Of a stretch of 22,620 bases of DNA, positions 13,773 to 21,503 are shown piece after piece. Every line of letters begins with the position of its first letter. Positions within the stretch are counted from its first letter, which is position 1. The stretch is from assembly GCA_035576205.1 (NCBI GenBank), contig DATLWR010000064.1, positions 1 to 22,620 of the forward strand. The letters are read 5' to 3'. The translations under genes were made by a program, and so were the position numbers. The DNA comes from DATLWR01 sp035576205. GTDB lineage: Bacteria; Pseudomonadota; Zetaproteobacteria; Mariprofundales; Mariprofundaceae. The notes under the pieces were generated by a model. That model was given only the letters and a program-made list of their open reading frames with translations, had not been told where the DNA came from and made no database searches.

Positions 13773-14761
13773 ATGGTCCTATCTTCGTTCAACCAGCGCG
13801 CAACGTCCAGTGCGTGGTAGGTGAGGATCAGGTCGGCACCGGCGCGCTTGAAGGCGGTCATCGTCTCCAGAACCACCCGGCGTTCGTCGATCCAGCCCTT
13901 TTCTGCGGCAGCTTTCACCATCGCATATTCGCCCGAGACGTTATAGACCGCCATCGGCAGGTCGGTGGCATCCTTCACTTCGCGGATGATGTCCATGTAG
14001 GCCAGCGCCGGCTTGACCATCAGAAAGTCGGCGCCCTCCTCGACGTCGAGCATTGCCTCCTTGATCGCTTCGCGTCGGTTGGCCGGGTCCATCTGGTAGC
14101 TGGAGCGGTCGCCAAAGGCGGGTGCGGAATCGGCGGCGTCGCGGAACGGGCCGAAATAGGCCGAGGCGTATTTCACCGCATAGGACATGATCGGGGTGTT
14201 CGTAAAACCGGCCTCGTCGAGGGCGTCGCGGATAGCGGCGATCATGCCGTCCATCATACCGGAGGGAGCGACGATATCGACGCCGGCGCGGGCATACGAG
14301 ACGACCTCCTTCTGCAGGTTGGCGAGCGTGGCATCATTGTCGACATCGCTGCCGTGCAGTACGCCGCAGTGGCCGTGCTCGGTGTATTCGCAGAAGCAGG
14401 AGTCGGCGATCACCACCATTTCCGGTGCTGCCGATTTGGCCGCACGGATCGCCTGCTGGACGACACCGTTGTCGTTCCAGGCTTCGGTGCCGATGGCGTC
14501 CTTGTGCGCCGGGATGCCGAAAAAGATGACGCCGGGAATGCCGAGTGCGGCCACTTCGCGCACCGTCTCGTCCACCATGGCGAGCGGAATGCGCGAGACG
14601 CCGGGCATGCTGCCGATCGCTTTGGGTTCGCTGAGCGTTTCGTCCACAAAGATCGGGTAGATCAGGTCGTTCACGCTCAGCGTGGTTTCGCGAACCATGC
14701 GGCGGATGCCGCGGCTCTGCCGCAGCCGGCGCGGGCGCATGATGAGTTCCGGCAATGCCAT
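13769..14761 (-). CDS. hemB: Porphobilinogen synthase (delta-aminolevulinic acid dehydratase)
   Basis: This encodes 330 residues, the normal length. The enzyme condenses two 5-aminolevulinates into porphobilinogen. Catalytic-zinc cysteines 122, 124 and 132 are present (DSCFCEYTEHGHCG), so this is the zinc-dependent type. The two Schiff-base lysines are Lys197 (SYAVKYASAYFGPFR) and Lys250 (MVKPALAYMD). RMVRETTLSVNDLIYPIF at the N-terminus is typical. ATG 14761 lies 1 nt after the hemD TAG; a second in-frame ATG at 14740 is less likely. It sits between hemD and hemX, whereas hemX directly follows hemD in many gammaproteobacteria. Confidence 0.97.
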   Translation of the reverse strand: MALPELIMRPRRLRQSRGIRRMVRETTLSVNDLIYPIFVDETLSEPKAIGSMPGVSRIPLAMVDETVREVAALGIPGVIFFGIPAHKDAIGTEAWNDNGVVQQAIRAAKSAAPEMVVIADSCFCEYTEHGHCGVLHGSDVDNDATLANLQKEVVSYARAGVDIVAPSGMMDGMIAAIRDALDEAGFTNTPIMSYAVKYASAYFGPFRDAADSAPAFGDRSSYQMDPANRREAIKEAMLDVEEGADFLMVKPALAYMDIIREVKDATDLPMAVYNVSGEYAMVKAAAEKGWIDERRVVLETMTAFKRAGADLILTYHALDVARWLNEDRTI

Positions 14762-14762
14762 T

Positions 14763-15530
14763 CTAGTCTCTCCCTTGGGCGAAAAAATCTTTCAGGCCAT
14801 TCAGCATGGCGTCAAAACTAGCCTGTTTTGCGACGACCTGCACGTCCAGGCCGATTTCTCTCGCAGCCTCGGCAACGGCGGGGCTGATGACGGCGATGGC
14901 GGCGCGGTTGGCAATATCAGGGTTGCCGATGCGCTGCAGATAGTGGCGGGCGGCTTTCGGGCTGCCGAGCAGGACGGCGTCGATCCGGTTGTTTTGCAGT
15001 TGTCGGATGATATCGGAAGCATCCCCTTCGGGGCAGATGCTGCGGTAGGTGGCGACGAGATCGACCTCGCAGCCGTGCGACCGGAGAAACGACACGAGGA
15101 CGTCATTGCCTTCCTCGGCGCGGAAGAAAATCAGCCGTTTCGGCAGCCCGTGTCGCTGATAGGCGGCAATTAGCCCTTCCTGTGAAGGCGTTTCGGGAAT
15201 AATATGCGGCTCCACTCCATGTTTCCGGAGTTGCATGGCCGTGCGTTCCCCGACCACGGCGGTGCGGTGCCCCTGCAACAGTTCGGCCAGGGATTCAGCT
15301 GCTGCCAGCGCAGTGTGCTCAATGCCGTTGGCGCTGCTGAAAGCAATGTCGTCCGCTGGCTGCATGCGGCCGAATGCCTCACGGATGGCATCCGGTAACG
15401 GCTGGAGTTCAAGGCAGGGAAAGGGAACGGGAATCGCACCCGCCCGGCGGACTTTTTCTTCCAGTTCGCCCATCTGGTGGGTGGCCCGCGTCAACAGCAG
15501 GCGTTTTCCGGTCAGGGTCGATGCGTGCAC
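14763..15530 (-). CDS. hemD: Uroporphyrinogen-III synthase
   Basis: This encodes about 255 residues from a GTG at 15530 (no ATG is available and the SD is weak). It closes and inverts hydroxymethylbilane to uroporphyrinogen III. The family is poorly conserved, but the N-terminal GKRLLLTRATHQMGELEEKVRRAG, the central FSSANGIEHT, RLIFFRAEEGNDVL and the C-terminal LLGSPKAARHYL / IAVISPAVAEAAREIG blocks fit the two-lobed HemD fold. It is first in the hemDBXY operon. hemC, usually its upstream partner, is absent: recQ lies divergently 84 nt away. Confidence 0.9.
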   Translation of the reverse strand: MHASTLTGKRLLLTRATHQMGELEEKVRRAGAIPVPFPCLELQPLPDAIREAFGRMQPADDIAFSSANGIEHTALAAAESLAELLQGHRTAVVGERTAMQLRKHGVEPHIIPETPSQEGLIAAYQRHGLPKRLIFFRAEEGNDVLVSFLRSHGCEVDLVATYRSICPEGDASDIIRQLQNNRIDAVLLGSPKAARHYLQRIGNPDIANRAAIAVISPAVAEAAREIGLDVQVVAKQASFDAMLNGLKDFFAQGRD

Positions 15531-15572
15531 CGGCCAATGATGCAGGAGCGGTTCCGGTGTGCCAATGCCGCA

Positions 15573-15590
15573 AATGCTTGCGCAAGAATT
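15573..15590. promoter_or_regulatory. Dyad symmetry between hemD and recQ, possible operator
   Basis: CTTGCGCAAG (15577-15586) is a perfect 10-base palindrome, flanked after one mismatched base by AAT and ATT, giving an 18-base dyad. It is centred about 33 bases before recQ and 51 before hemD in the only intergenic space between the divergent genes. It does not fit the E. coli LexA box. The regulator is unknown. Confidence 0.35.
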
Positions 15591-15614
15591 GGAAAAATGG
15601 TGGCATGAATAGTT

Positions 15615-17777
15615 ATGGCTACAAAAAAGGTTAAAGATCAGGCAAGAAAGGTCCTGCAGGACATTTTCGGTTACGACGATTTCCGGCCGATGCAGGAGGA
15701 GATCATCGAAACGCTGCTCGACGGCAAGGATGCCTTCGTGCTGATGCCGACCGGCGGCGGCAAGTCGCTCTGCTACCAGATACCTGCGATCATGCGAGAG
15801 GGGACCGGCATCGTCGTGTCGCCGCTGATCTCGCTGATGAAGGACCAGGTCGATACGCTCAACGCCTGCGGCGTGAGCGCGGCATTCTACAACTCATCCC
15901 TGAAGGCCAGCGAGGCCAAGGATGTGCTCGACCGTTTCGCTGCCGGCGAGCTGGATCTGCTGTACGTGGCGCCGGAGAGACTGCTTTCGAAATCCTTCAT
16001 GCAGAAGCTCGAACAGGTGAAGATCAGCATGTTCGCTATCGACGAGGCGCACTGCGTATCGCAGTGGGGGCACGATTTCCGGCCCGAATATGTGCGGTTG
16101 GGCGAGCTGCGCGACGCTTTCCCCGAGGTGCCGATGCTCGCGCTGACGGCAACCGCCGACGAGCATACCCGCGAGGATATCAGCGAACGCCTCAGGCTCG
16201 GCAAGGGCAAGCGTTTCGTGGCCAGCTTCGATCGTCCGAATATCCGTTATCTGGTGGTCGAGAAGCGCCAGCCGCTGACCCAGATTCTGCAGTTCCTCGA
16301 GGACTGGCCGAATGCCTCCGGTGTCATCTACTGCCTGTCGCGCAAGCGGGTGGAGGAGCTGGCGGTCAATCTGCAGCGCCACGGCATCAAGGCGGCCGCC
16401 TACCACGCCGGTATGCCGGGCCGCACCCGCGAAAAGGTGCAGGACGATTTCCTGCGCGACCGTATCAAGGTGATCGTGGCGACCATCGCGTTCGGCATGG
16501 GGGTCGACAAGCCGAACGTACGCTTCGTCATTCATCACGACCTTCCGAAGAGTATCGAATCCTACTACCAGGAGACCGGTCGCGCCGGCCGCGACGGGCT
16601 CGAATCGGAAGCCCTGCTTCTTTACGGTTCCGGCGACGTGAATCTGGTCCGGCGGCTGATCGAGAATGTCGAGAACCAGGATCAGCGCCGGGTCGAGGTG
16701 CACAAGCTCAACAGCATGGTGGCTTTCGCCGAGGCGCTGACCTGCCGCCGCCGGGTTCTGCTCGGCTATTTCGGCGAGTTCCTCGATCATGCCTGCGGCA
16801 ATTGCGACATCTGCCTCGATCCGCCGGCGACCTACGACGCCAGCGAGTATGCTTCTCTTGCCCTGCAGTGCGTGCGCGAACTGAAGGGAGATTACGGTAT
16901 CGGTTACCTGGTGGACGTGCTGCGCGGGTCAAGCAATACGCGTATTCGCGAGAACAAGCACGACAAGCTGAAGGTGCACGGTATCGGCGCCGATCTCAAT
17001 GCCGACGAGTGGACGTCGATCATTCGCCAGCTGGTACATCGCGGCTATTTTACCCAGGATATTTCCAAGCGTGCCGCACTCCGGGCGACCAAGAAGGCCG
17101 AAAAGATCGGCTCCGGCGAGCCGGTGATCCTGGCCCGCTATCAGCCGGGTATTCGCCGGCAGTTCAAGCGGCTGGGAGCTGTCCGCGATGAGGCTCTGTT
17201 CAACAAGCTGGCGGCACTGCGCCAGCAGCTTGCCGATGCCGAGGATATTGCGCCGCACATCGTATTCAGCGATGTGACGCTGACCGAAATGAGCCAGCGC
17301 AAGCCGACCGATGGAGCGACCCTGTCGCGGATTAGCGGCGTCGGCCATCACAAGCTGGAAGCCTACGGCGAGGCTTTCCTCAAACTGATCCGCGAGCATG
17401 CTGGGAGTATCCAGGAGGCGAGTGAAAAGAAGTCGAGCGATGTGCCGAAGCTGATTGCCAAAGGGCCGGAGGCCAACGATACGCACATGTACACCTTGTC
17501 GCTCTATCGCAAGGGAATGTCGATCGCCGAGATCGCCGAGCAACAGGGGATCAGCGGGGAGAGTGTGCTGAAACATTACGTGGCCTTGATTCGCGCCGCA
17601 CACTTCATCGACGTGCCGGCCTTGCTCGGCAGTGATTTCTCGAAGGTGATGAGCGAACTGGACGAGGCCGACCCTTATGCCTCGCTGTCGGAGATCAAGC
17701 GCGACCTGTCCGTGGATCTGAGCAATGAAACCTTCCGCCTGGTGCTCGCCTGGCGGGAGGCGATCGGCGTCGCCTAA
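15615..17777 (+). CDS. recQ: ATP-dependent DNA helicase RecQ with C-terminal HTH domain
   Basis: This encodes 720 residues, about 110 more than E. coli RecQ. It is a 3'-5' SF2 helicase for recombination and fork repair. Order of domains: motif 0 FRPMQ (23-27), Walker A TGGGKS (46-51), DEAH box (143-146), motif VI QETGRAGRDG (319-328), the RecQ zinc site Cys377, Cys394, Cys397, Cys400, the RQC winged helix (about 410-515), HRDC (about 525-595, ATLSRISGVGHHKLEAYGEAFL) and an extra helix-turn-helix of the HTH_40 type (about 622-715, YRKGMSIAEIAEQQGISGESVLKHY). ATG 15615 has only a weak SD. It is convergent with the NERD gene, sharing four bases at the stops. Confidence 0.97.
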   Translation: MATKKVKDQARKVLQDIFGYDDFRPMQEEIIETLLDGKDAFVLMPTGGGKSLCYQIPAIMREGTGIVVSPLISLMKDQVDTLNACGVSAAFYNSSLKASEAKDVLDRFAAGELDLLYVAPERLLSKSFMQKLEQVKISMFAIDEAHCVSQWGHDFRPEYVRLGELRDAFPEVPMLALTATADEHTREDISERLRLGKGKRFVASFDRPNIRYLVVEKRQPLTQILQFLEDWPNASGVIYCLSRKRVEELAVNLQRHGIKAAAYHAGMPGRTREKVQDDFLRDRIKVIVATIAFGMGVDKPNVRFVIHHDLPKSIESYYQETGRAGRDGLESEALLLYGSGDVNLVRRLIENVENQDQRRVEVHKLNSMVAFAEALTCRRRVLLGYFGEFLDHACGNCDICLDPPATYDASEYASLALQCVRELKGDYGIGYLVDVLRGSSNTRIRENKHDKLKVHGIGADLNADEWTSIIRQLVHRGYFTQDISKRAALRATKKAEKIGSGEPVILARYQPGIRRQFKRLGAVRDEALFNKLAALRQQLADAEDIAPHIVFSDVTLTEMSQRKPTDGATLSRISGVGHHKLEAYGEAFLKLIREHAGSIQEASEKKSSDVPKLIAKGPEANDTHMYTLSLYRKGMSIAEIAEQQGISGESVLKHYVALIRAAHFIDVPALLGSDFSKVMSELDEADPYASLSEIKRDLSVDLSNETFRLVLAWREAIGVA

Positions 17778-18517
17778 ACCTCGCCTGCCCAGGCGGCGTA
17801 GTGCAGGCCGACAATGGCGATGACGGCCAGCATCAGCACGCAACTGGCCAGCATGATGATTTTTGCCCGGCGCAGCTTGGCGCGGTCGCCCAGCCGTGCC
17901 ATCACCTCTTCCATATGCTTCTGCTTTTGAGCCGGGTCGTCGATGAGCACCTGTGAAATGGTGTTGCTGAGCCAGCGGATGCGGGACTCGGAAAGGTTTT
18001 TTTCGCTCTCGGCCAGAATGAAGTCCCGCAATCTTCCCGCCGGAATCACTTGCGCCGGCATCGAGCCGGTAATGCTGCCGCCGGCCGGAATGATGGCGGT
18101 CTGTACGGTGAACTTGCTGCCAAGGATATTGGCGATGACCTCTTCGGCCTGTGCCGTCTGGCGCAGCGGGTTCGGGAAGCGGTGGCGGCCGAGGTTATTT
18201 TCGATCGTCCACAGTGCGTCGCGCAGTGAGCCGAGAATCTGGCCGTTGAAGGCGAGAACCTGTACGGCAAGAAGCCCGCGTTTGGAGACCAGCAGGTGAT
18301 CGATCCAGACGGTTTCGCCTTTGCGGTCGGCCAGCATGACATCATGCAGGGCTACGGCGCCCTCGTGCTCAAAGCCGGACAGGATATGACGAATGCGGCT
18401 TTGCTGAAGCGAGGCCATCATCCACGGCCAGGCCAGCCAGCCGGAGAGAAACAGCAATAGCAGGGCGATTCCTGTCAGTGCGAGGGGAATCATCGGGTCG
18501 TTGAGCATTAATGGCAT
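17774..18517 (-). CDS. NERD-domain membrane protein, probably catalytically degenerate
   Basis: This encodes 247 residues with AAGGA about 9 nt before ATG 18517. An N-terminal TM (about 10-32) leads to a NERD (nuclease-related) domain (about 50-150) and a C-terminal TM (about 220-241). The sequence VWIDHLLVSKRGLLAVQVL aligns without gaps to the family core IDHxxxSxxGxxxIExK. Asp73 (IDH) is kept, but the positions of the catalytic Glu and Lys are Gln86 and Leu88. The following FNGQILG matches the family's KG-I-G. So the fold is recognisable but PD-(D/E)xK chemistry is unlikely. A hydrophobic, nearly Cys-free coiled segment with QKQKHMEEVMARLGDRAK precedes the last TM. It is divergent from a hybrid histidine kinase. 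Confidence 0.8.
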   Translation of the reverse strand: MPLMLNDPMIPLALTGIALLLLFLSGWLAWPWMMASLQQSRIRHILSGFEHEGAVALHDVMLADRKGETVWIDHLLVSKRGLLAVQVLAFNGQILGSLRDALWTIENNLGRHRFPNPLRQTAQAEEVIANILGSKFTVQTAIIPAGGSITGSMPAQVIPAGRLRDFILAESEKNLSESRIRWLSNTISQVLIDDPAQKQKHMEEVMARLGDRAKLRRAKIIMLASCVLMLAVIAIVGLHYAAWAGEV

Positions 18518-18615
18518 GGCTGATCATCCTTAATCGTGCCGAAAGTTCGGCCGCGAATAGTAGTGGCGAGCCTGAGGTCGGCAAGGAGGGCCGGAAGTGA
18601 CGGTTGTCACCTTGC

Positions 18616-18644
18616 TTGTCAATAGGGTGGCGCTCGTTTAGAAA
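18616..18644 (+). promoter_or_regulatory. Predicted promoter of the hybrid kinase gene, possibly leaderless
   Basis: TTGTCA (18616-18621, five of six) and TAGAAA (18639-18644, four of six) are 17 bases apart. Initiation about 7 nt on falls at 18651-18652, the first ATG. Another TTGTCA lies at 18604-18609. No SD precedes the gene. Confidence 0.35.
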
Positions 18645-18651
18645 GTACAGA

Positions 18652-20751
18652 ATGTCTATGGCTGAGGCGCAGTATTCATCCATTTTTGCCGACCGCCGGC
18701 GTCTGATTGGCCGCGTGCTCAAGGTGACCATCGTCACCCTGGCATTGTTCGTGTGGCCCAATTGGGTATCCGGCGCGCACGCGTTTACCATCGTCGAACT
18801 GCTGCTGGTGCCGGTCCTGTGCGTGATGCTCTGGCTATTGCGGGCCGGGACTCCGGTCGTGGCGCTGGAACGGGCGCTGATGGTCTGTGCCCTGGTACTG
18901 TTCTCTTCACTACTGGTTTTCCCGACGATCGAAAACACCGGGCCCTACTGGGTTGCCGCTTTCCCGTTTGTGGCCTATTTCATCCGGCCGGTTCACAGCG
19001 CGATCCGCTGGGTGGCGGTGATGGTGCTGGTGGTAATACTGGCCGGGGTGCTGGAGGGGGCTGGCTGGATCGATATGACCCATACGGCGGTGCAGGTGTT
19101 CTGTCTGCTTGCCGTGGTTGTGTTCTTCTGGTTTTTTGCCCATACCTATCAGTCGCAGCTGGAATATCGTCAGGAGCTGCTGGAAAGCTCGAACCGTGAA
19201 CTGGATGAGCAGAAGAGCAGGCTGCAGACCGTGCTGGACAATGTTCCGTTGGCGATCTGGATGATGGATGCGGAACGAAAGGTCCAGTTCGTCAACAAGG
19301 CCAAACTGGCGTGGTCGGGAATCGGCGAGGAAGAGGCGAAGCATTCTCGCTATATCTCCGATTTGCTGTCGCCGGAGCTCAGGGATCGTTCTGAACAGAC
19401 CGACCTGCAATGCCTGGAAGGCGAATCAGGAACCATTTACGACCGTGCGGTTTCACATGCAGCCGACGGCAGCGAACGGATTCTCGATATCATCAAGGTT
19501 CGACGCACTGCAGCGGATGGCAAGACGCTCGGGTTATTGGGTTTTGCCATCGACGTGACCGAACAGGTTCGGGCGGACGAGGTCCAGAAGCAGCTGGAGC
19601 GACAGATGGAGCATGCGCAGCGGCTCGAGTCGCTCGGCATCATGGCCGGCGGCATCGCGCATGATTTCAATAATCTGCTGACGGCCATTCAGGGCAATGT
19701 CGAGCTTGCATCGATGGAGTCGGATCTGCCCGGGCCGGTGCGCGAGAGCCTTGCCGGTATTGCCTCCGCCAGCCGCACTGCGACCGACCTCTGCCGGCAG
19801 ATGCTGGCCTATTCCGGCAAGGGGATCCTCCGCCCCGAAGTCTTTTCGTTGCAGTCTGTCGTCGAGGATATGCGGCCGTTGCTGGAGACCTCGGCGGGAA
19901 AGAGCGTACGGCTGGAGCTGGACCTGTCGGATGCCTCGCTGATCCACGGCGATCGTGGGCAGATACGGCAGGTGCTGCTGAATATGGTGATGAATGCCGC
20001 CGAGGCCATGGTCGCCGAGCGTCAGGGTCAAATACGCATCTCGCTTCGCCAGATTCAGCTGAGCAGGTCCAGCCAGAATCCGCTGACCGGCGTCGGCATG
20101 TCGCCGGGCTGCTATACCGAGCTCGCCGTGGCCGATAACGGGACCGGTATGGATGAAGAGGTAAAACAGCGGATGTTCGAGCCGTTCTATACCACCAAGT
20201 TCACCGGCCGCGGCCTGGGCATGAGCGCCGTACTCGGCATCCTGAAAGCGCACGATGCCGGACTTGAAGTGGAGAGCGTCGAAGGTGTCGGTACCACCAT
20301 GCGGGTGCTGTTTCCCTGTGTGCAGGCTGCGGCAGAGCAGGAAAAACCAGGTGAGGTCGTTCAGCCGACGCAGCCTGGCGGGCAGGTGCTGGTCGTCGAT
20401 GACGAGCCGCAGGTGCTGAAAACCGCGAGCCGCATGCTGGAGCGCCTCGGCTGCGAAGTGGTGATGGCGGATTCGGGCGAGGTTGCGATTCAGCGTTTCA
20501 GCGAAAATCCGTCCGGTTTCGGCTGGGTACTGCTGGACGTCACGATGCCGGGCATGGACGGGGTGGAGTGCATGCGCAGGCTGCGCGAGATTCGGCCGGA
20601 TATCCGTGTTGTCATGTCGTCCGGCTACAATGCCGAGGCGCTGGAGTCTTCTGCCGCCGTCCGTCCGGATGATTTTCTCGGCAAGCCCTATACCTTCAAG
20701 GCATTGCAGGAGCTCGCGAGCAGAGTGGGAGCCATGAATAAGGCCGGTTGA
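18652..20751 (+). CDS. Hybrid sensor histidine kinase with PAS and C-terminal receiver
   Basis: This encodes 699 residues (ATG 18658 is an alternative). About six TM helices (22-39, 45-63, 74-92, 97-112, 116-135, 146-164) form a membrane sensor of unknown ligand. A coiled segment (165-195), a PAS domain (190-305, ending GFAIDVTEQ) and the kinase core follow. His337 (GGIAHDFNNLL) is the phosphorylation site; the N box NAAEAM, DNGTGM, FEPFYTTK and GRGLGM complete the ATP lid. The receiver (578-695) has Asp583/584, phospho-acceptor Asp629 (LLDVTMPGMDG), SS near 656 and Lys678 (GKPY). The receiver has no output domain after it and no Hpt protein or response regulator is nearby. It ends before a terminator and the exopolysaccharide genes. 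Confidence 0.94.
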   Translation: MSMAEAQYSSIFADRRRLIGRVLKVTIVTLALFVWPNWVSGAHAFTIVELLLVPVLCVMLWLLRAGTPVVALERALMVCALVLFSSLLVFPTIENTGPYWVAAFPFVAYFIRPVHSAIRWVAVMVLVVILAGVLEGAGWIDMTHTAVQVFCLLAVVVFFWFFAHTYQSQLEYRQELLESSNRELDEQKSRLQTVLDNVPLAIWMMDAERKVQFVNKAKLAWSGIGEEEAKHSRYISDLLSPELRDRSEQTDLQCLEGESGTIYDRAVSHAADGSERILDIIKVRRTAADGKTLGLLGFAIDVTEQVRADEVQKQLERQMEHAQRLESLGIMAGGIAHDFNNLLTAIQGNVELASMESDLPGPVRESLAGIASASRTATDLCRQMLAYSGKGILRPEVFSLQSVVEDMRPLLETSAGKSVRLELDLSDASLIHGDRGQIRQVLLNMVMNAAEAMVAERQGQIRISLRQIQLSRSSQNPLTGVGMSPGCYTELAVADNGTGMDEEVKQRMFEPFYTTKFTGRGLGMSAVLGILKAHDAGLEVESVEGVGTTMRVLFPCVQAAAEQEKPGEVVQPTQPGGQVLVVDDEPQVLKTASRMLERLGCEVVMADSGEVAIQRFSENPSGFGWVLLDVTMPGMDGVECMRRLREIRPDIRVVMSSGYNAEALESSAAVRPDDFLGKPYTFKALQELASRVGAMNKAG

Positions 20752-20777
20752 ATGGTTGGCTTGCGGTTGAAAGCGGG

Positions 20778-20805
20778 AAAGGCCGGCAGGGTGATGCTGG
20801 CCTTT
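20778..20805 (+). terminator. Intrinsic terminator after the hybrid kinase
   Basis: AAAGGCC (20778-20784) pairs with GGCCTTT (20799-20805); inside, a G-T wobble and GCA/TGC extend the stem around a six-base loop. A run of four T (20803-20806) overlaps the 3' arm. It begins 27 bases after the kinase stop. Confidence 0.65.
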
Positions 20806-20931
20806 TGGCCAGGTGGGCAATTCATGACCGCTTTGTAGCATGGAGGATATTCGGCCTATGCTTTGGCAAGCCGGTTATCTTGGCCGGCATTCCGAATGCA
20901 TCGCAAGTTGGAGGGTTCATTTGTTTCTTGG

Positions 20932-20962
20932 TTGGGGGGAGCAGGCCGGGAAGGTCTATAAT
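20932..20962 (+). promoter_or_regulatory. Predicted promoter of the exopolysaccharide export genes
   Basis: A perfect TATAAT (20957-20962) is preceded by a poor -35 (TTGGGG, 20932-20937, 19-base spacer). Initiation near 20969 would give a leader of about 94 nt before the phosphatase gene. The weak -35 suggests help from an activator. Confidence 0.5.
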
Positions 20963-21062
20963 GGGAAATAATTCTGAACTTCAGGAGTTGCGAAGGACGG
21001 CTGACGCGCATGCGGTGGCATTGAACGTTGCAGCCTGAAGTGATCTGACCGGGGTTCATTCA

Positions 21063-21503
21063 TTGTTCAACAAGATTCTCGTCGTCTGTGTCGGCAATAT
21101 CTGCAGAAGCCCCATGGCCGAAGCGCTGTTGCGTTCCAAGGTGCCGGCAAGCTCCGATACAGTGATCGGTTCGGCCGGTATCGCCGCGCTGGTTGGAGAG
21201 CCGGCAGATCCCGAAGCCATCCGGTTGATGCAGGAGCGTGATCTCGATATCACCGACCATCGTGCCCGGCAAGCAAATCCGGAGCTGGTGATGAATGCCG
21301 ATTTGATCATGGTGATGGAGCAGGCACACGTGCAGCCTCTGTACTCGATTTCTCCAAGTACGCGTGGCAAGGTGCACACGCTGGGTAAATGGGATGGGAT
21401 GGAAATACCGGACCCTTACAGAAAGTCGCCGGAATATTTCGAGTATGTTCTCGGTCTGATCGAGCAAGGAGTCGACGCATGGTCAGCGAAGCTTTGGCGC
21501 TGA
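21063..21503 (+). CDS. wzb: Low-molecular-weight protein tyrosine phosphatase (Wzb type)
   Basis: This encodes 146 residues from a TTG at 21063; there is no in-frame ATG before the P-loop and the SD is weak. The P-loop Cys9-x5-Arg15-Ser (CVGNICRSP) and the general acid Asp117 (DPYRKS) are present, so it should be active. In capsule and colanic-acid type clusters such enzymes dephosphorylate the tyrosine-rich tail of the Wzc kinase. That role is supported by the overlapping Wza-type gene and the Wzz/Wzc-type gene that follow. Confidence in the family is high; confidence in the Wzb role rests on context. Confidence 0.92.
   Translation: MFNKILVVCVGNICRSPMAEALLRSKVPASSDTVIGSAGIAALVGEPADPEAIRLMQERDLDITDHRARQANPELVMNADLIMVMEQAHVQPLYSISPSTRGKVHTLGKWDGMEIPDPYRKSPEYFEYVLGLIEQGVDAWSAKLWR

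Larger units (their letters stand above)
20752..21062 (+). other. Intergenic region with a terminator and a promoter
   Basis: This 311-base gap carries the kinase terminator (20778-20805) and a TATAAT promoter (20957-20962) for the exopolysaccharide genes. No JUMPstart/ops-like GGCGGTAG element is visible. The 96-residue frame starting at 20748 crosses the hairpin and promoter and is not convincing. Confidence 0.6.

Noticed and set aside
19534..20841. 435-residue minus-strand frame
   Set aside because: It is antisense to the kinase and receiver domains, whose motifs prove the plus-strand gene.
20840..20971. 43-residue frame in the intergenic region before the phosphatase
   Set aside because: It has no SD and runs across the TATAAT promoter; nothing supports translation.
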